NCBI GenBank assembly: GCA_030043175.1
Contig: JASHYD010000628.1
Coordinates: forward strand, 1 to 7,823
DNA: 7,823 bases
Direction of reading: 5' to 3'
DNA from: Xanthobacteraceae bacterium
GTDB taxonomy: Bacteria; Pseudomonadota; Alphaproteobacteria; Rhizobiales; Xanthobacteraceae
A model generated the notes under the pieces. It did not search any database and was not told the DNA's origin. It saw only the letters and a list, made by a program, of their open reading frames with translations. Of the stretch, positions 1 to 5,886 are shown in pieces; position 1 is the first letter of the stretch; the number at the start of each line of letters is the position of its first letter. The position numbers were made by a program, and so were the translations under genes.

Positions 1-166
1 TTATCCACAGCGCACAGCGATTCGACCGGCATGGGCGACAATTCACCCTGCGGATTGGGGGAACGAAACGAAACAATCTGCCTCAGATCCGCGACTGCGT
101 GCGCGTCTATCAACACGCCTCGTCGGTCTGAGGCGCAGCCTCGCTAGATATGATGGGAAATTGAGT
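1..166. other. Gene-free left edge
   Basis: No reading frame here is convincing. The first nine bases, TTATCCACA, match the bacterial DnaA-box consensus exactly, but only one copy is visible and the window begins there. A short inverted repeat (GAGGC, GCA, GCCTC) lies at 130-142, about 25 bases past the stop codon of the minus-strand kinase gene. It could be a weak transcription end for that gene, but no T-run follows it on either strand. Confidence 0.5.
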
Positions 167-2119
167 TCAATCTGGCTCGCGCCCGCGGTCCAGCGTGTCG
201 CGGAGGCGGGCAGAAAGATCCTGTAGTGAAATGGGCTTTTGTATCAGCTGGACGTCGCGGTCGACTCGACCCTGGTGGACAACAGCGTTGCGTGAGTATC
301 CGGACATAAAAAGGACTTTCAGCTTGGGACGCAATTCCCTCGCGCGCCTCCAAAGCTCCCGCCCGTTCATCCCAGGCATCACGACATCGGTGAGCACCAG
401 ATCGACCTTAATGGCCGATTGCTCGAGGATGCCCACGGCGGCCACGGCATCCTGCGCGCCGACGACACGATAATTCAGATCGCGTAAGACCTCGATCAAA
501 TGCGCGCGCAAGTCTCTGTCATCCTCGACCACCAAGATGGTCTCGCTTTCCTCGCCGATTGCCGTGCCGGAGTCGTCCTCAACGCGGTCGGCCTGCTCGC
601 CCGATCGCGGGAAGTGCATTTTGACCGTGGTCCCTTGGCTTGGTTCACTATAGATCTTCACGTGCCCGCCGGACTGTTTGAGGAAGCCATATACTTGGCT
701 CAGCCCGAGCCCCGTTCCTTGACCGATTTCCTTGGTGGTGAAAAAGGGCTCGAAGGCACGGGCGACGATGTCGGGCGCCATACCTTGGCCTGTGTCGCTC
801 ACCGAGATCAGCACGTACTGACCCGGCGAGACCTCCGGGTTCGAGCGGCAATATTCGTAGTCAAGGACCTGGTTAAAAGCGTCGACGGTGAGCTTTCCGC
901 CGTTCGGCATGGCATCGCGAGAGTTGATCGCGAGATTGATCAAGGATGACTCGAGCTGGGCAACGTCCACCTCAATCGACCAGAGGCCCGCGGCGGAAGC
1001 GACCTCGATCTCGACGGTTTCGCCGAGGGAGCGCCGCAGGAAGTCCGCGATTCCAGGCAGGTAGCTGTTGAGATCGAGGACTTTCGGATCGAGCGGCTGA
1101 CGCCGCGAGAAGGCAAGCAGGCGGTGCGTTAGAGCGGTGGCGCGCTGGGCGCCGCGGACAGCGTTCGCAATCCAGCGCTGTATGTTTGCTGCACTGCTTC
1201 CGAACGCCTGTACGGCTCGTTGCGCAGTCTCCAAATTGCCCAAGATGATCATCAACAAGTTGTTGAAGTCATGGGCGATGCCACCGCTGAGCTGGCCCAC
1301 GGCCTCGAGGCGCCGTGAGGCCGCGAGCTGCTCCTCAGTTTCGCGCAGGATGCGTTGCGCCTCCATCCGTTCTGTTATGTCGCGCGTGACCTTCGCAAAC
1401 CCCACAAGCTCGCCGGAGTCGCTGCGGATTGGATCGATGACAACCGAGGCCCAGAAGCGCGTGCCATCCTTGCGCACCCGCCATCCCTCAGCCTCGAATC
1501 TGCCTTGTTCGGCTGCGGTCGCGAGCGCTCGAACTGGAATTCGCGCAGCCCTATCTTCCTCCGTGTAGAAGGCACTGAAGTGCTGGCCGATGATCTCATC
1601 CGCCGGGTAGCCCTTGATGCGCTCCGCGCCAGCATTCCATGTCGCGACGATGCCGTCCCTATCGAGCTGAAAGATCGCATAGTCGATCACGGCCTGCACG
1701 AGGTGCCGGAAGCGACGTTCGCTTTCGAGAAGCCGGCTCTGCTCGAGCTGGTGCTCCGTCATGTCGCGCGTGACCACGGCAAAACCGATGAGCTGACCGT
1801 CGTAGTCGCGCACGGCGTCGATCACGATTAGCGCCCAAAAGCGGGTACCATTCTTGCGGACGCGCCAACCCTCCATTTCGAACCGGCCGGTGTGCTCCGC
1901 TGTCGCGAGCGCGTTTTGCGGCACCTCGCGCGCTTGGTCTTCAGGCGTAAAGAATTTGGCAAACGGTTGACCGATGATCTCCTCAGCCCTGTAGCCCTTT
2001 AGCCGGGCTGCGCCGGAATTCCAGCTGACGATTCTCCCGTCGATATCGATCATGTAGATCGCATAGTCGAGAACGGAGTCGACGAGAAGCTGCAGCCGCC
2101 AGGCATCGTCCCCCTGCAT
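167..2119 (-). CDS. PAS-PAS hybrid sensor histidine kinase/response regulator
   Basis: This is a 650-aa soluble signalling kinase. It is expected to sense a cytoplasmic cue through two PAS domains, autophosphorylate on histidine and pass the phosphate to its own receiver domain. Domains in order are PAS 1 (about 10-125), PAS 2 (about 135-250), HisKA with phospho-acceptor H283 in GGIAHDFNNLL, HATPase_c with N399 in the N box, DTGQGM (442-447), FEPFF (456-460) and GQGTGLGLS (466-474), and a C-terminal receiver. The receiver has acidic residues D533/D534, phospho-acceptor D578 in LTDVVMPGMNG, S606 and K628, so all key residues are present. No membrane helix or signal peptide is seen. The ATG at 2119 is supported by GAGGG five bases upstream. 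The two PAS domains are close copies of each other. It is a HisKA kinase, not the HWE/HisKA2 type that usually feeds PhyR. No partner regulator is adjacent. An EcfG-type promoter lies upstream. Confidence 0.95.
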   Translation of the reverse strand: MQGDDAWRLQLLVDSVLDYAIYMIDIDGRIVSWNSGAARLKGYRAEEIIGQPFAKFFTPEDQAREVPQNALATAEHTGRFEMEGWRVRKNGTRFWALIVIDAVRDYDGQLIGFAVVTRDMTEHQLEQSRLLESERRFRHLVQAVIDYAIFQLDRDGIVATWNAGAERIKGYPADEIIGQHFSAFYTEEDRAARIPVRALATAAEQGRFEAEGWRVRKDGTRFWASVVIDPIRSDSGELVGFAKVTRDITERMEAQRILRETEEQLAASRRLEAVGQLSGGIAHDFNNLLMIILGNLETAQRAVQAFGSSAANIQRWIANAVRGAQRATALTHRLLAFSRRQPLDPKVLDLNSYLPGIADFLRRSLGETVEIEVASAAGLWSIEVDVAQLESSLINLAINSRDAMPNGGKLTVDAFNQVLDYEYCRSNPEVSPGQYVLISVSDTGQGMAPDIVARAFEPFFTTKEIGQGTGLGLSQVYGFLKQSGGHVKIYSEPSQGTTVKMHFPRSGEQADRVEDDSGTAIGEESETILVVEDDRDLRAHLIEVLRDLNYRVVGAQDAVAAVGILEQSAIKVDLVLTDVVMPGMNGRELWRRARELRPKLKVLFMSGYSRNAVVHQGRVDRDVQLIQKPISLQDLSARLRDTLDRGREPD

Positions 2120-2165
2120 TTGACCCTCGCTCGCTTGGCAATGGTTCCATTTTGTTGGCTAGACT

Positions 2166-2190
2166 AACGAAATACCAGAAGCAAGGTTCC
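2166..2190 (-). promoter_or_regulatory. EcfG-type general-stress promoter of the kinase gene
   Basis: Read on the minus strand, GGAAC (2190-2186) is separated by exactly 16 bases from CGTT (2169-2166). This is the full consensus known for EcfG sigma factors of Alphaproteobacteria (GGAAC-N16/17-CGTT). It would start transcription near 2158, giving a leader of about 40 bases ahead of the ATG at 2119. Position, strand and spacing all fit, but the assignment rests on the motif alone. Confidence 0.72.
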
Positions 2191-2393
2191 AGCTCCAATC
2201 CGTTGTCCCGCTTTGAGCGATATGATTTGAGGCTCTGAGGGTGAGAGTCGAGTGTTTCGCTCCTGCTCATATCCCAGTTGCGTCATCAAGAGAGTCGCTG
2301 TCCGCGTACGCCGCGCGGCACGTCTATATCGGTAACCGGGCCGGGCGGCAGCTAACCCCGATACCGTCCGCACCAACGGGAGTGCAGGCGCCC

Positions 2394-2734
2394 TCAGTCT
2401 CCATTGCCAAATGAATTGGCTCTCTTTTCTGCGCGCTCTTCCGCTGCTTTGGCGAGGTGCTCCACGACATGCAACGCTGGGTGTGCGGCGTGCCGTAGCG
2501 GTCAACCATGGAATGGTTCTCGTTCAGGAGCACATGGCGGACATCACGACCGTTCGAATGGAGAATCGTGATCGGATGCGCTTGCTGGAGCATCTGCATT
2601 CCCAGATTTCCGAAAATGATAGGCACGCCTTCGGGCCAACACTGGTTGCCCGGAGTCGGACAGATCACGCCGGGCCACGATATCTCGCCATGCCTCTTCA
2701 CGGCTTCGGCATGGGGCTTCAGGATCGGCACGTC
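2394..2734 (-). pseudogene. Remnant of a conserved exported protein of unknown function
   Basis: Minus-strand frame residues such as VPILKPHAEAVKRHGEI, PTPGNQCWPEGVP (2659-2621), GMQMLQQ and ITILHSNGRDVRHV resemble a family of roughly 250-residue exported proteins of unknown function that I recall from Bradyrhizobium and relatives. Three lesions are visible. The N-terminus and signal peptide are missing, since the similarity begins just after the neighbouring AI-2E stop codon. About 30 residues (the WYGDSVGHYEGD-type region of full-length members) are absent at about 2512, where NENH joins SMVDRYGTPHT directly. One C is missing near 2479-2481: adding it back restores PALHVVEHLAKAAEERAEK, after which the frame stops at 2394. 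Faint similarity may continue to about 2330. Family and missing-segment length are from memory. It is not expected to make a working protein. Confidence 0.68.
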
Positions 2735-2754
2735 AAGAATCGATTCACAGGGGC

Positions 2755-3966
2755 CTAAGGGCTCAAGAACTCGGCAACGGAATGGAACGGCCCGATACGT
2801 TCGCAGATAATCTTCAAGCTGGCGAGCACCGGTACGGCAACCAGGGCGCCGATAACTCCCCACATCCAACCGAGCATGATGATCGTGATAAGTACGGCTA
2901 CCGGACTGAGTGTCATTCGTCGACCAACCACAAAAGGCACAACACCCTGCCAACAGATCGTCATCAGCACGAAATAGATTGCAGGAGCTATGAAAGCCTG
3001 GGCGAGGTTGTCGAAAGTTAGAACCCCGGCCAGAGATAATAGAATGATGATCGCAAACTCGCCCACATAAGGCGCAAAACTGAGTATCGCGGCAAGCGTG
3101 CCCCACAAGAATGGATCGGAGATGCCCAGAAGTCCGGCGGTCGCCATCACTATGAGACCAAGCGCTATATTAATGGATGCGACCATTAGGAGATAGAATG
3201 AGATATCTGTCTCTATATTTCTGACAATTTGTACGGCGCGTTTTTTGTCTTTGAGGGAAGGAGTTACTAAGACGAGTTTCCTTAAGAAGGTGTCCCCCGA
3301 GACCAGAAACAAGTATAGAAGGCCGATGACGGCAGCGATCGTAGACGCCACATGCCCAATGCCAGTTGAGAGGAGGCCAGACAATCCCGACCCGGTAAGT
3401 TCCACCTTCTGGACGGAGGGCCCCTCCCTCGGTGCCGTTGCTTTTTCGAGTTGTTCGACCGCGTATTGAAGCATTTCGAACGACGCCGCTACGGGACGTA
3501 GCGTCTCCTCGAGACGGGAGAACCGCTGCGGTTCGCTCAGCCAGCTCTGAGCCGGGCCTCTAAGGCTAGCCGCAATGCCAAACAATGCTCCGACGGCCGC
3601 TACCACGACGATCAAGGAGCCGAATGTACGCGGTATGCGAACGCGTTCGAGCAGGCCCACGAAGGGCGCCAACAGCATGCTCAGGAGCAACGCCGCGATG
3701 ATGGGGATGAGAATGGGTGAAGCGAAATAGAGAAAGTAAAACACCAACAGGATGAATATGCCGACGATCGCTCCAGACTGAAGGCGTACGCTAGTCCTGA
3801 CGGGGGGCGGCGCCTCGGGGGAGGTCTCGGTCGTCTCGCCGCCGACGACATCCGGCGCCGACGCGTCGTTCATCGATTGAAGCCAAGTCTTCAAACCCTC
3901 CAGCACCTTCGACACGTGAAGCAGCTCCGAATATCGCTCTGAAAGAGAACGCGCCGGGCGAGACAC
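2755..3966 (-). CDS. AI-2E/PerM-family membrane transporter
   Basis: This 403-aa polytopic inner-membrane protein belongs to the AI-2E (PerM/TqsA-like) family. Members export small molecules or ions; the substrate cannot be read from sequence. Likely helices are at about 66-84, 85-104, 114-134, 204-224, 256-281, 287-312, 322-340 and 353-382, with the family's soluble segment between helices 3 and 4 (about 135-200). The C-terminal signature is clear: PFVVGRR, then GWMWGVIGALVAVPVLASLKI. Length and end are normal, so it appears intact. The start is uncertain. GTG at 3966 has a ribosome site jammed against it inside a hairpin, GTG at 3915 has GGAG nine bases upstream, and ATG at 3873 (MNDASAP) has no good site. 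I judge 3915 at least as likely as 3966. The decayed gene lies directly downstream on the same strand. Confidence 0.92.
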   Translation of the reverse strand: MSRPARSLSERYSELLHVSKVLEGLKTWLQSMNDASAPDVVGGETTETSPEAPPPVRTSVRLQSGAIVGIFILLVFYFLYFASPILIPIIAALLLSMLLAPFVGLLERVRIPRTFGSLIVVVAAVGALFGIAASLRGPAQSWLSEPQRFSRLEETLRPVAASFEMLQYAVEQLEKATAPREGPSVQKVELTGSGLSGLLSTGIGHVASTIAAVIGLLYLFLVSGDTFLRKLVLVTPSLKDKKRAVQIVRNIETDISFYLLMVASINIALGLIVMATAGLLGISDPFLWGTLAAILSFAPYVGEFAIIILLSLAGVLTFDNLAQAFIAPAIYFVLMTICWQGVVPFVVGRRMTLSPVAVLITIIMLGWMWGVIGALVAVPVLASLKIICERIGPFHSVAEFLSP

Positions 3967-3982
3967 TCCGGCGAGAGCCGGA
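3967..3982. other. GC-rich hairpin at the annotated AI-2E start
   Basis: TCCGGC (3967-3972) and GCCGGA (3977-3982) form a perfect 6-bp stem around GAGA on the plus strand. On the minus strand it ends at the base before the GTG at 3966 and contains the only purine-rich bases that could serve as its ribosome site. It is either a start-masking structure or, more simply, a hint that translation starts further in. No T-run follows directly on either strand. Confidence 0.4.
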
Positions 3983-4145
3983 TCAGCCTTTTGTCATGCA
4001 GTCGTAGAGATACGACAATGCTTGCATCCCGAGGGCTGCTCGGGGGCGATCCCTCGATCACGAGCACGGCGGTCTACACAGCTTTTGCGCAGAACCGATT
4101 CAAGGACTTTCGGCGGCGGTCGGGTGCGCGAAAGGCAGGCCTGCT

Positions 4146-4271
4146 TCATGGCAGGCATGTCTTCTCCCAATGATGGTTCATGTACCAGAACGACCACGGG
4201 GCGAGGCTCAGATGAACGAACACGAACCACTGAGTCGCTACATATTTCACCGCGAAATTCGGATGCATCAT
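4146..4271 (-). CDS. Small aromatic-rich protein, 41 aa
   Basis: This minus-strand small gene starts MMHPNFAVKYVATQWF and ends EKTCLP. The leader carries AAAGGAAAAA immediately before the double ATG (4271 or 4268), a good purine-rich ribosome site. Residues 7-31 are strongly hydrophobic and aromatic (several W, F and Y: QWFVFVHLSLAPWSFWYM), suggesting one short membrane-embedded or interfacial helix, followed by a basic/histidine patch MNHHWEK. I do not recognise a named family. The ribosome site, two in-frame ATGs and the non-random composition argue that it is real. A second frame of 51 codons starts in the overlapping ATGA at 4149 and runs to 3994, but it looks like random sequence and is not called. 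Confidence 0.55.
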   Translation of the reverse strand: MMHPNFAVKYVATQWFVFVHLSLAPWSFWYMNHHWEKTCLP

Positions 4272-4349
4272 TTTTTCCTTTGTGAGGTCGTTGGATCGTT
4301 TGCTTTTCTCTGAGCAGACGTTCATGTGATCGTCTGGGCGTCAAGACGC

Positions 4350-4513
4350 TCGGCATCGGTCGGGCGAGCCCCGGCCTTTGGCCTAGCGTGCGGTATCGAT
4401 CTGCCATGTGCGAAAAGCGGCTTTAATTTGCTTGAAACGCTAAACGCCGTCAGTGTGCGACGCTCGTGCGCCAGATCGCGGTAACGTTCTGCTTGATACA
4501 ACGCGCCCAGCAT
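4350..4513 (-). pseudogene. Frameshifted paralogue of the 56-aa protein at 4684-4854
   Basis: Starting from ATG 4513, LYQAERYRDLAHERR aligns without gaps to LYRAELCRDLANECR of the intact small gene upstream, and SSKLKP matches SSEIRT. The frame then departs: near 4408-4415 two bases appear to be missing, because the next frame over continues the alignment with HMADRYRTL against RMAQHYSSL (ATG at 4407-4405). Similarity fades by about 4350. The ribosome site before ATG 4513 is poor. This is most simply a dead or dying tandem copy. An unbroken reading from 4513 to 4322 would give a 63-aa product whose second half matches nothing in the intact copy. Confidence 0.62.
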
Positions 4514-4683
4514 GGCGCACCTACGCGGGTATTCACCTTCGTAACGCGGCAGATAGAGAGAGAACGACCCCAGGGCGGTGCGCTGAGGGGGGCTCGCGGA
4601 CAGCCCTGAGGTCCTTCGGCCTCACGGTACGCGGCATGCGCTATGCGCCATCCGTTAGGCCGGAACCGTCAAAGCGGCTAACG

Positions 4684-4854
4684 TCAATACGCCAGCATGC
4701 CCAGCTCCTCCGCTTCAGCCAGGGAGCTGTAATGCTGTGCCATCCGCGAATAGTGGGTTCGTATTTCGGATGAGGGAGTGCAAAGCCGAGCGATGGCGCG
4801 ACACTCGTTCGCCAGATCGCGACAAAGCTCTGCTCGATACAATGGATTCGACAT
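4684..4854 (-). CDS. Small conserved hypothetical protein, 56 aa
   Basis: This 56-aa protein (MSNPLYRAELCRDLANECRA at the start, SLAEAEELGMLAY at the end) is probably cytoplasmic and helical: two amphipathic helices (about 5-24 and 30-52) separated by a CTPSSE turn. It resembles a group of short proteins, often in several copies, that I recall from Bradyrhizobium-type genomes with 'YR.LA.EC' and 'MA.HY..LAEAEE' segments; no function is known to me. GGGAGG sits six bases before the ATG at 4854, an excellent ribosome site that fixes the start. A broken paralogue lies about 170 bases downstream on the same strand. No clear promoter is seen: GGAAC occurs upstream (minus strand, near 4920), but the matching CGTT is missing. 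Confidence 0.75.
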   Translation of the reverse strand: MSNPLYRAELCRDLANECRAIARLCTPSSEIRTHYSRMAQHYSSLAEAEELGMLAY

Positions 4855-5139
4855 GATCCCTCCCGAGAGAAAGTGCCCAACAGTTATGTCGGCCGATAGT
4901 AAAGTCGGTCGCGTAAATTCTTGTTCCTCGCTCTCCCGTCACACGTTCGCGAGCGATTGCTGCGCTCCAATCACACGCGAGTGAGCCGCTTGAGGCGAAT
5001 TGCGCCGTCGGCACAGCACCCCTCAACCGCGCCGGGATCGGGCGCATAACACTGAGACAGAATGACATCTCGACCGCTCCAGTCGGCCTATAGGTTGCGA
5101 CAGCGTCTGAGGGGCAATGCGGGCCTTATCCGCTGAAGC

Positions 5140-5246
5140 ATGAAAATCAAACGTCTTCCGCCTGGGGTCGTCGTCCCAGCCCAGCCCATTAAAGCCACCG
5201 TCTGGCCCTGCCGGGTTCACGAACTCAAGCTGACGGTTACCGGCTG
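5140..5246 (+). pseudogene. 5' fragment of an ATP-dependent DNA ligase gene
   Basis: The plus-strand frame from ATG 5140 reads MKIKRLPPGVVVPAQPIKA, then VHELK. This closely resembles the start of LigD/LigC-like ATP-dependent DNA ligases (RLPPGF..PAQP..A, then W.HEIKHDGYR). Just after K (5227-5229), one base is missing between 5230 and 5231. Restoring it turns the following codons into DGYRL (5232-5246), the rest of ligase motif I, whose lysine carries the AMP. As it stands the frame ends at TGA 5245. Beyond DGYRL the sequence no longer looks like ligase, so hundreds of codons are missing. The remnant therefore cannot be an active enzyme. The family call rests on about 30 residues from memory, strengthened by finding the catalytic motif in the shifted frame. 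Confidence 0.62.
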
Positions 5247-5320
5247 ACGCCAAGCCGATCACGCCAGAGAGTCTCACGCAGCCTACTGTAGTCTTCGCGG
5301 AGCTGTCATGAAAAGGGGGG

Positions 5321-5416
5321 CTACTTCTGCGACCGCCACTCCAAGTCCGCGCGGTGACGCAAAGCTTCTTCGAGACAGGCGAGGGCCGCTTTGTCTTCTC
5401 CAGCCTCGGCATACAT
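5321..5416 (-). pseudogene. TPR-like gene fragment, about 31 codons
   Basis: The minus-strand frame reads YAEAGEDKAALACLEEALRH, then RADLEWRSQK and a stop at 5321. The pattern fits one tetratricopeptide repeat helix pair (Y-A-x-x-G then A-x-x-x-L-E-x-A-L) as found near the C-terminus of TPR proteins. An in-frame stop lies about 35 bases upstream of its first ATG (5416), so no larger protein is encoded. It is too short to work as a TPR domain alone. I treat it as the leftover end of a lost gene; a tiny free-standing gene is possible but less likely. Confidence 0.35.
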
Positions 5417-5463
5417 CACCCCCGGTAGCGCACAGTAGCCACGGCAAATCGGCTGCTACGTCG

Positions 5464-5488
5464 GGAACCGGACGCAAGCTTCGACGTT
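5464..5488 (+). promoter_or_regulatory. EcfG-type general-stress promoter of the 102-aa gene
   Basis: GGAAC (5464-5468), exactly 16 bases, then CGTT (5485-5488) is a perfect match to the alphaproteobacterial EcfG promoter on the plus strand. Transcription would begin near 5495, leaving a leader of about 70 bases before ATG 5568. The alternative upstream ATG at 5487 lies inside the -10 element and so would not be on this transcript, which helps fix the gene start. Confidence 0.7.
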
Positions 5489-5567
5489 GAAGTTTTTGCG
5501 CGCTGGTTTCCCGGTTGACCTACCGTGCGTGGGCACCCGTGGCATCCGAAAGAAGAGGAAAAAACTG

Positions 5568-5876
5568 ATGCATGATCAAATTGGGCGTAAGTTGGAAGTG
5601 GACGACATTGTTTTGATTCCTGCCGTTGTGACGAAGCTGTATGACGATGAGGATTATTGCAATGTAGAACTGAAAACCTTGTTCGGTCGTCGCCCGGATG
5701 ATGCCTACGAAAAGTTCGGCGCGATGAACACCGCAGTGGTGTTACGCTACAATGATGTAGTTGATTTGCTCGGATTGGACTGGACGTCCATTCCACCACC
5801 CGTTTCCGGTCAATCCGCCAGCGATGTCCGGGTGCGTGCACTACGCCAGGCTGTTCGTGATGCTGCTTCGAGGTAG
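5568..5876 (+). CDS. Hypothetical protein, 102 aa, low-GC orphan
   Basis: This is an acidic 102-aa protein starting MHDQIGRKLEVDDIVLIPAV. The first 65 residues alternate hydrophobic strands and turns (GRKLEVDDIVLIPAVVTKLY, CNVELKTLF, AVVLRYNDVVDLL), suggesting a small beta-barrel (SH3-like) domain. The tail from 76 on (PPPVSGQSAS) looks flexible and ends in a basic helix. No known motif or catalytic residue is apparent. AGAGGA stands nine bases before ATG 5568; the longer frame from 5487 adds 27 arginine-rich residues but overlaps the promoter. Bases 5581-5700 are about 48% GC, while 6181-6300 nearby is near 78%, and codons such as GAT, GTT and TTG are common, so acquisition from phage or a plasmid is plausible. 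A hairpin overlaps its stop codon. Confidence 0.75.
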   Translation: MHDQIGRKLEVDDIVLIPAVVTKLYDDEDYCNVELKTLFGRRPDDAYEKFGAMNTAVVLRYNDVVDLLGLDWTSIPPPVSGQSASDVRVRALRQAVRDAASR

Positions 5877-5886
5877 GCGCTGCCTC
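5870..5886 (+). other. Hairpin overlapping the stop codon of the 102-aa gene
   Basis: GAGGTAG (5870-5876) can pair with CTGCCTC (5880-5886) across a GCG loop: seven pairs, one of them G-T. It includes the TAG stop codon. It may protect the 3' end or pause transcription, but no T-run follows, so I do not call it an intrinsic terminator. Confidence 0.35.

Noticed and set aside
500..949. 149-codon plus-strand frame inside the kinase gene
   Set aside because: It is antisense to the HATPase and HisKA region, whose motifs are all intact on the minus strand. It has no ribosome site or recognisable motif.
2735..3106. Long minus-strand frame overlapping the 3' end of the AI-2E gene
   Set aside because: It is a shadow of the AI-2E coding sequence (cysteine- and histidine-rich, no motif). 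Only its part beyond the AI-2E stop codon shows real similarity, and that is annotated as a pseudogene.
4028..4044. Hairpin CCCGAG/CTCGGG downstream of the 41-aa gene
   Set aside because: The 6-bp stem is real, but there is no T-run on either side and it lies about 100 bases from the gene end, so a terminator call is not supported.
3994..4149. 51-codon frame starting in an ATGA overlap with the 41-aa small gene
   Set aside because: The overlap suggests coupling, but the product is rich in Arg, Cys and Ser with no hydrophobic pattern or motif, and other frames are equally open.
4661..4684. GGAAC with GTCA after 16 bases on the plus strand
   Set aside because: The -10 part does not match CGTT or GTT, and no plus-strand gene follows.
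5023..5412. 129-codon minus-strand frame with GGFNGLGWDDDPRRK
   Set aside because: At first it looked protein-like, but this stretch is the reverse complement of the ligase N-terminal block, which explains its composition.
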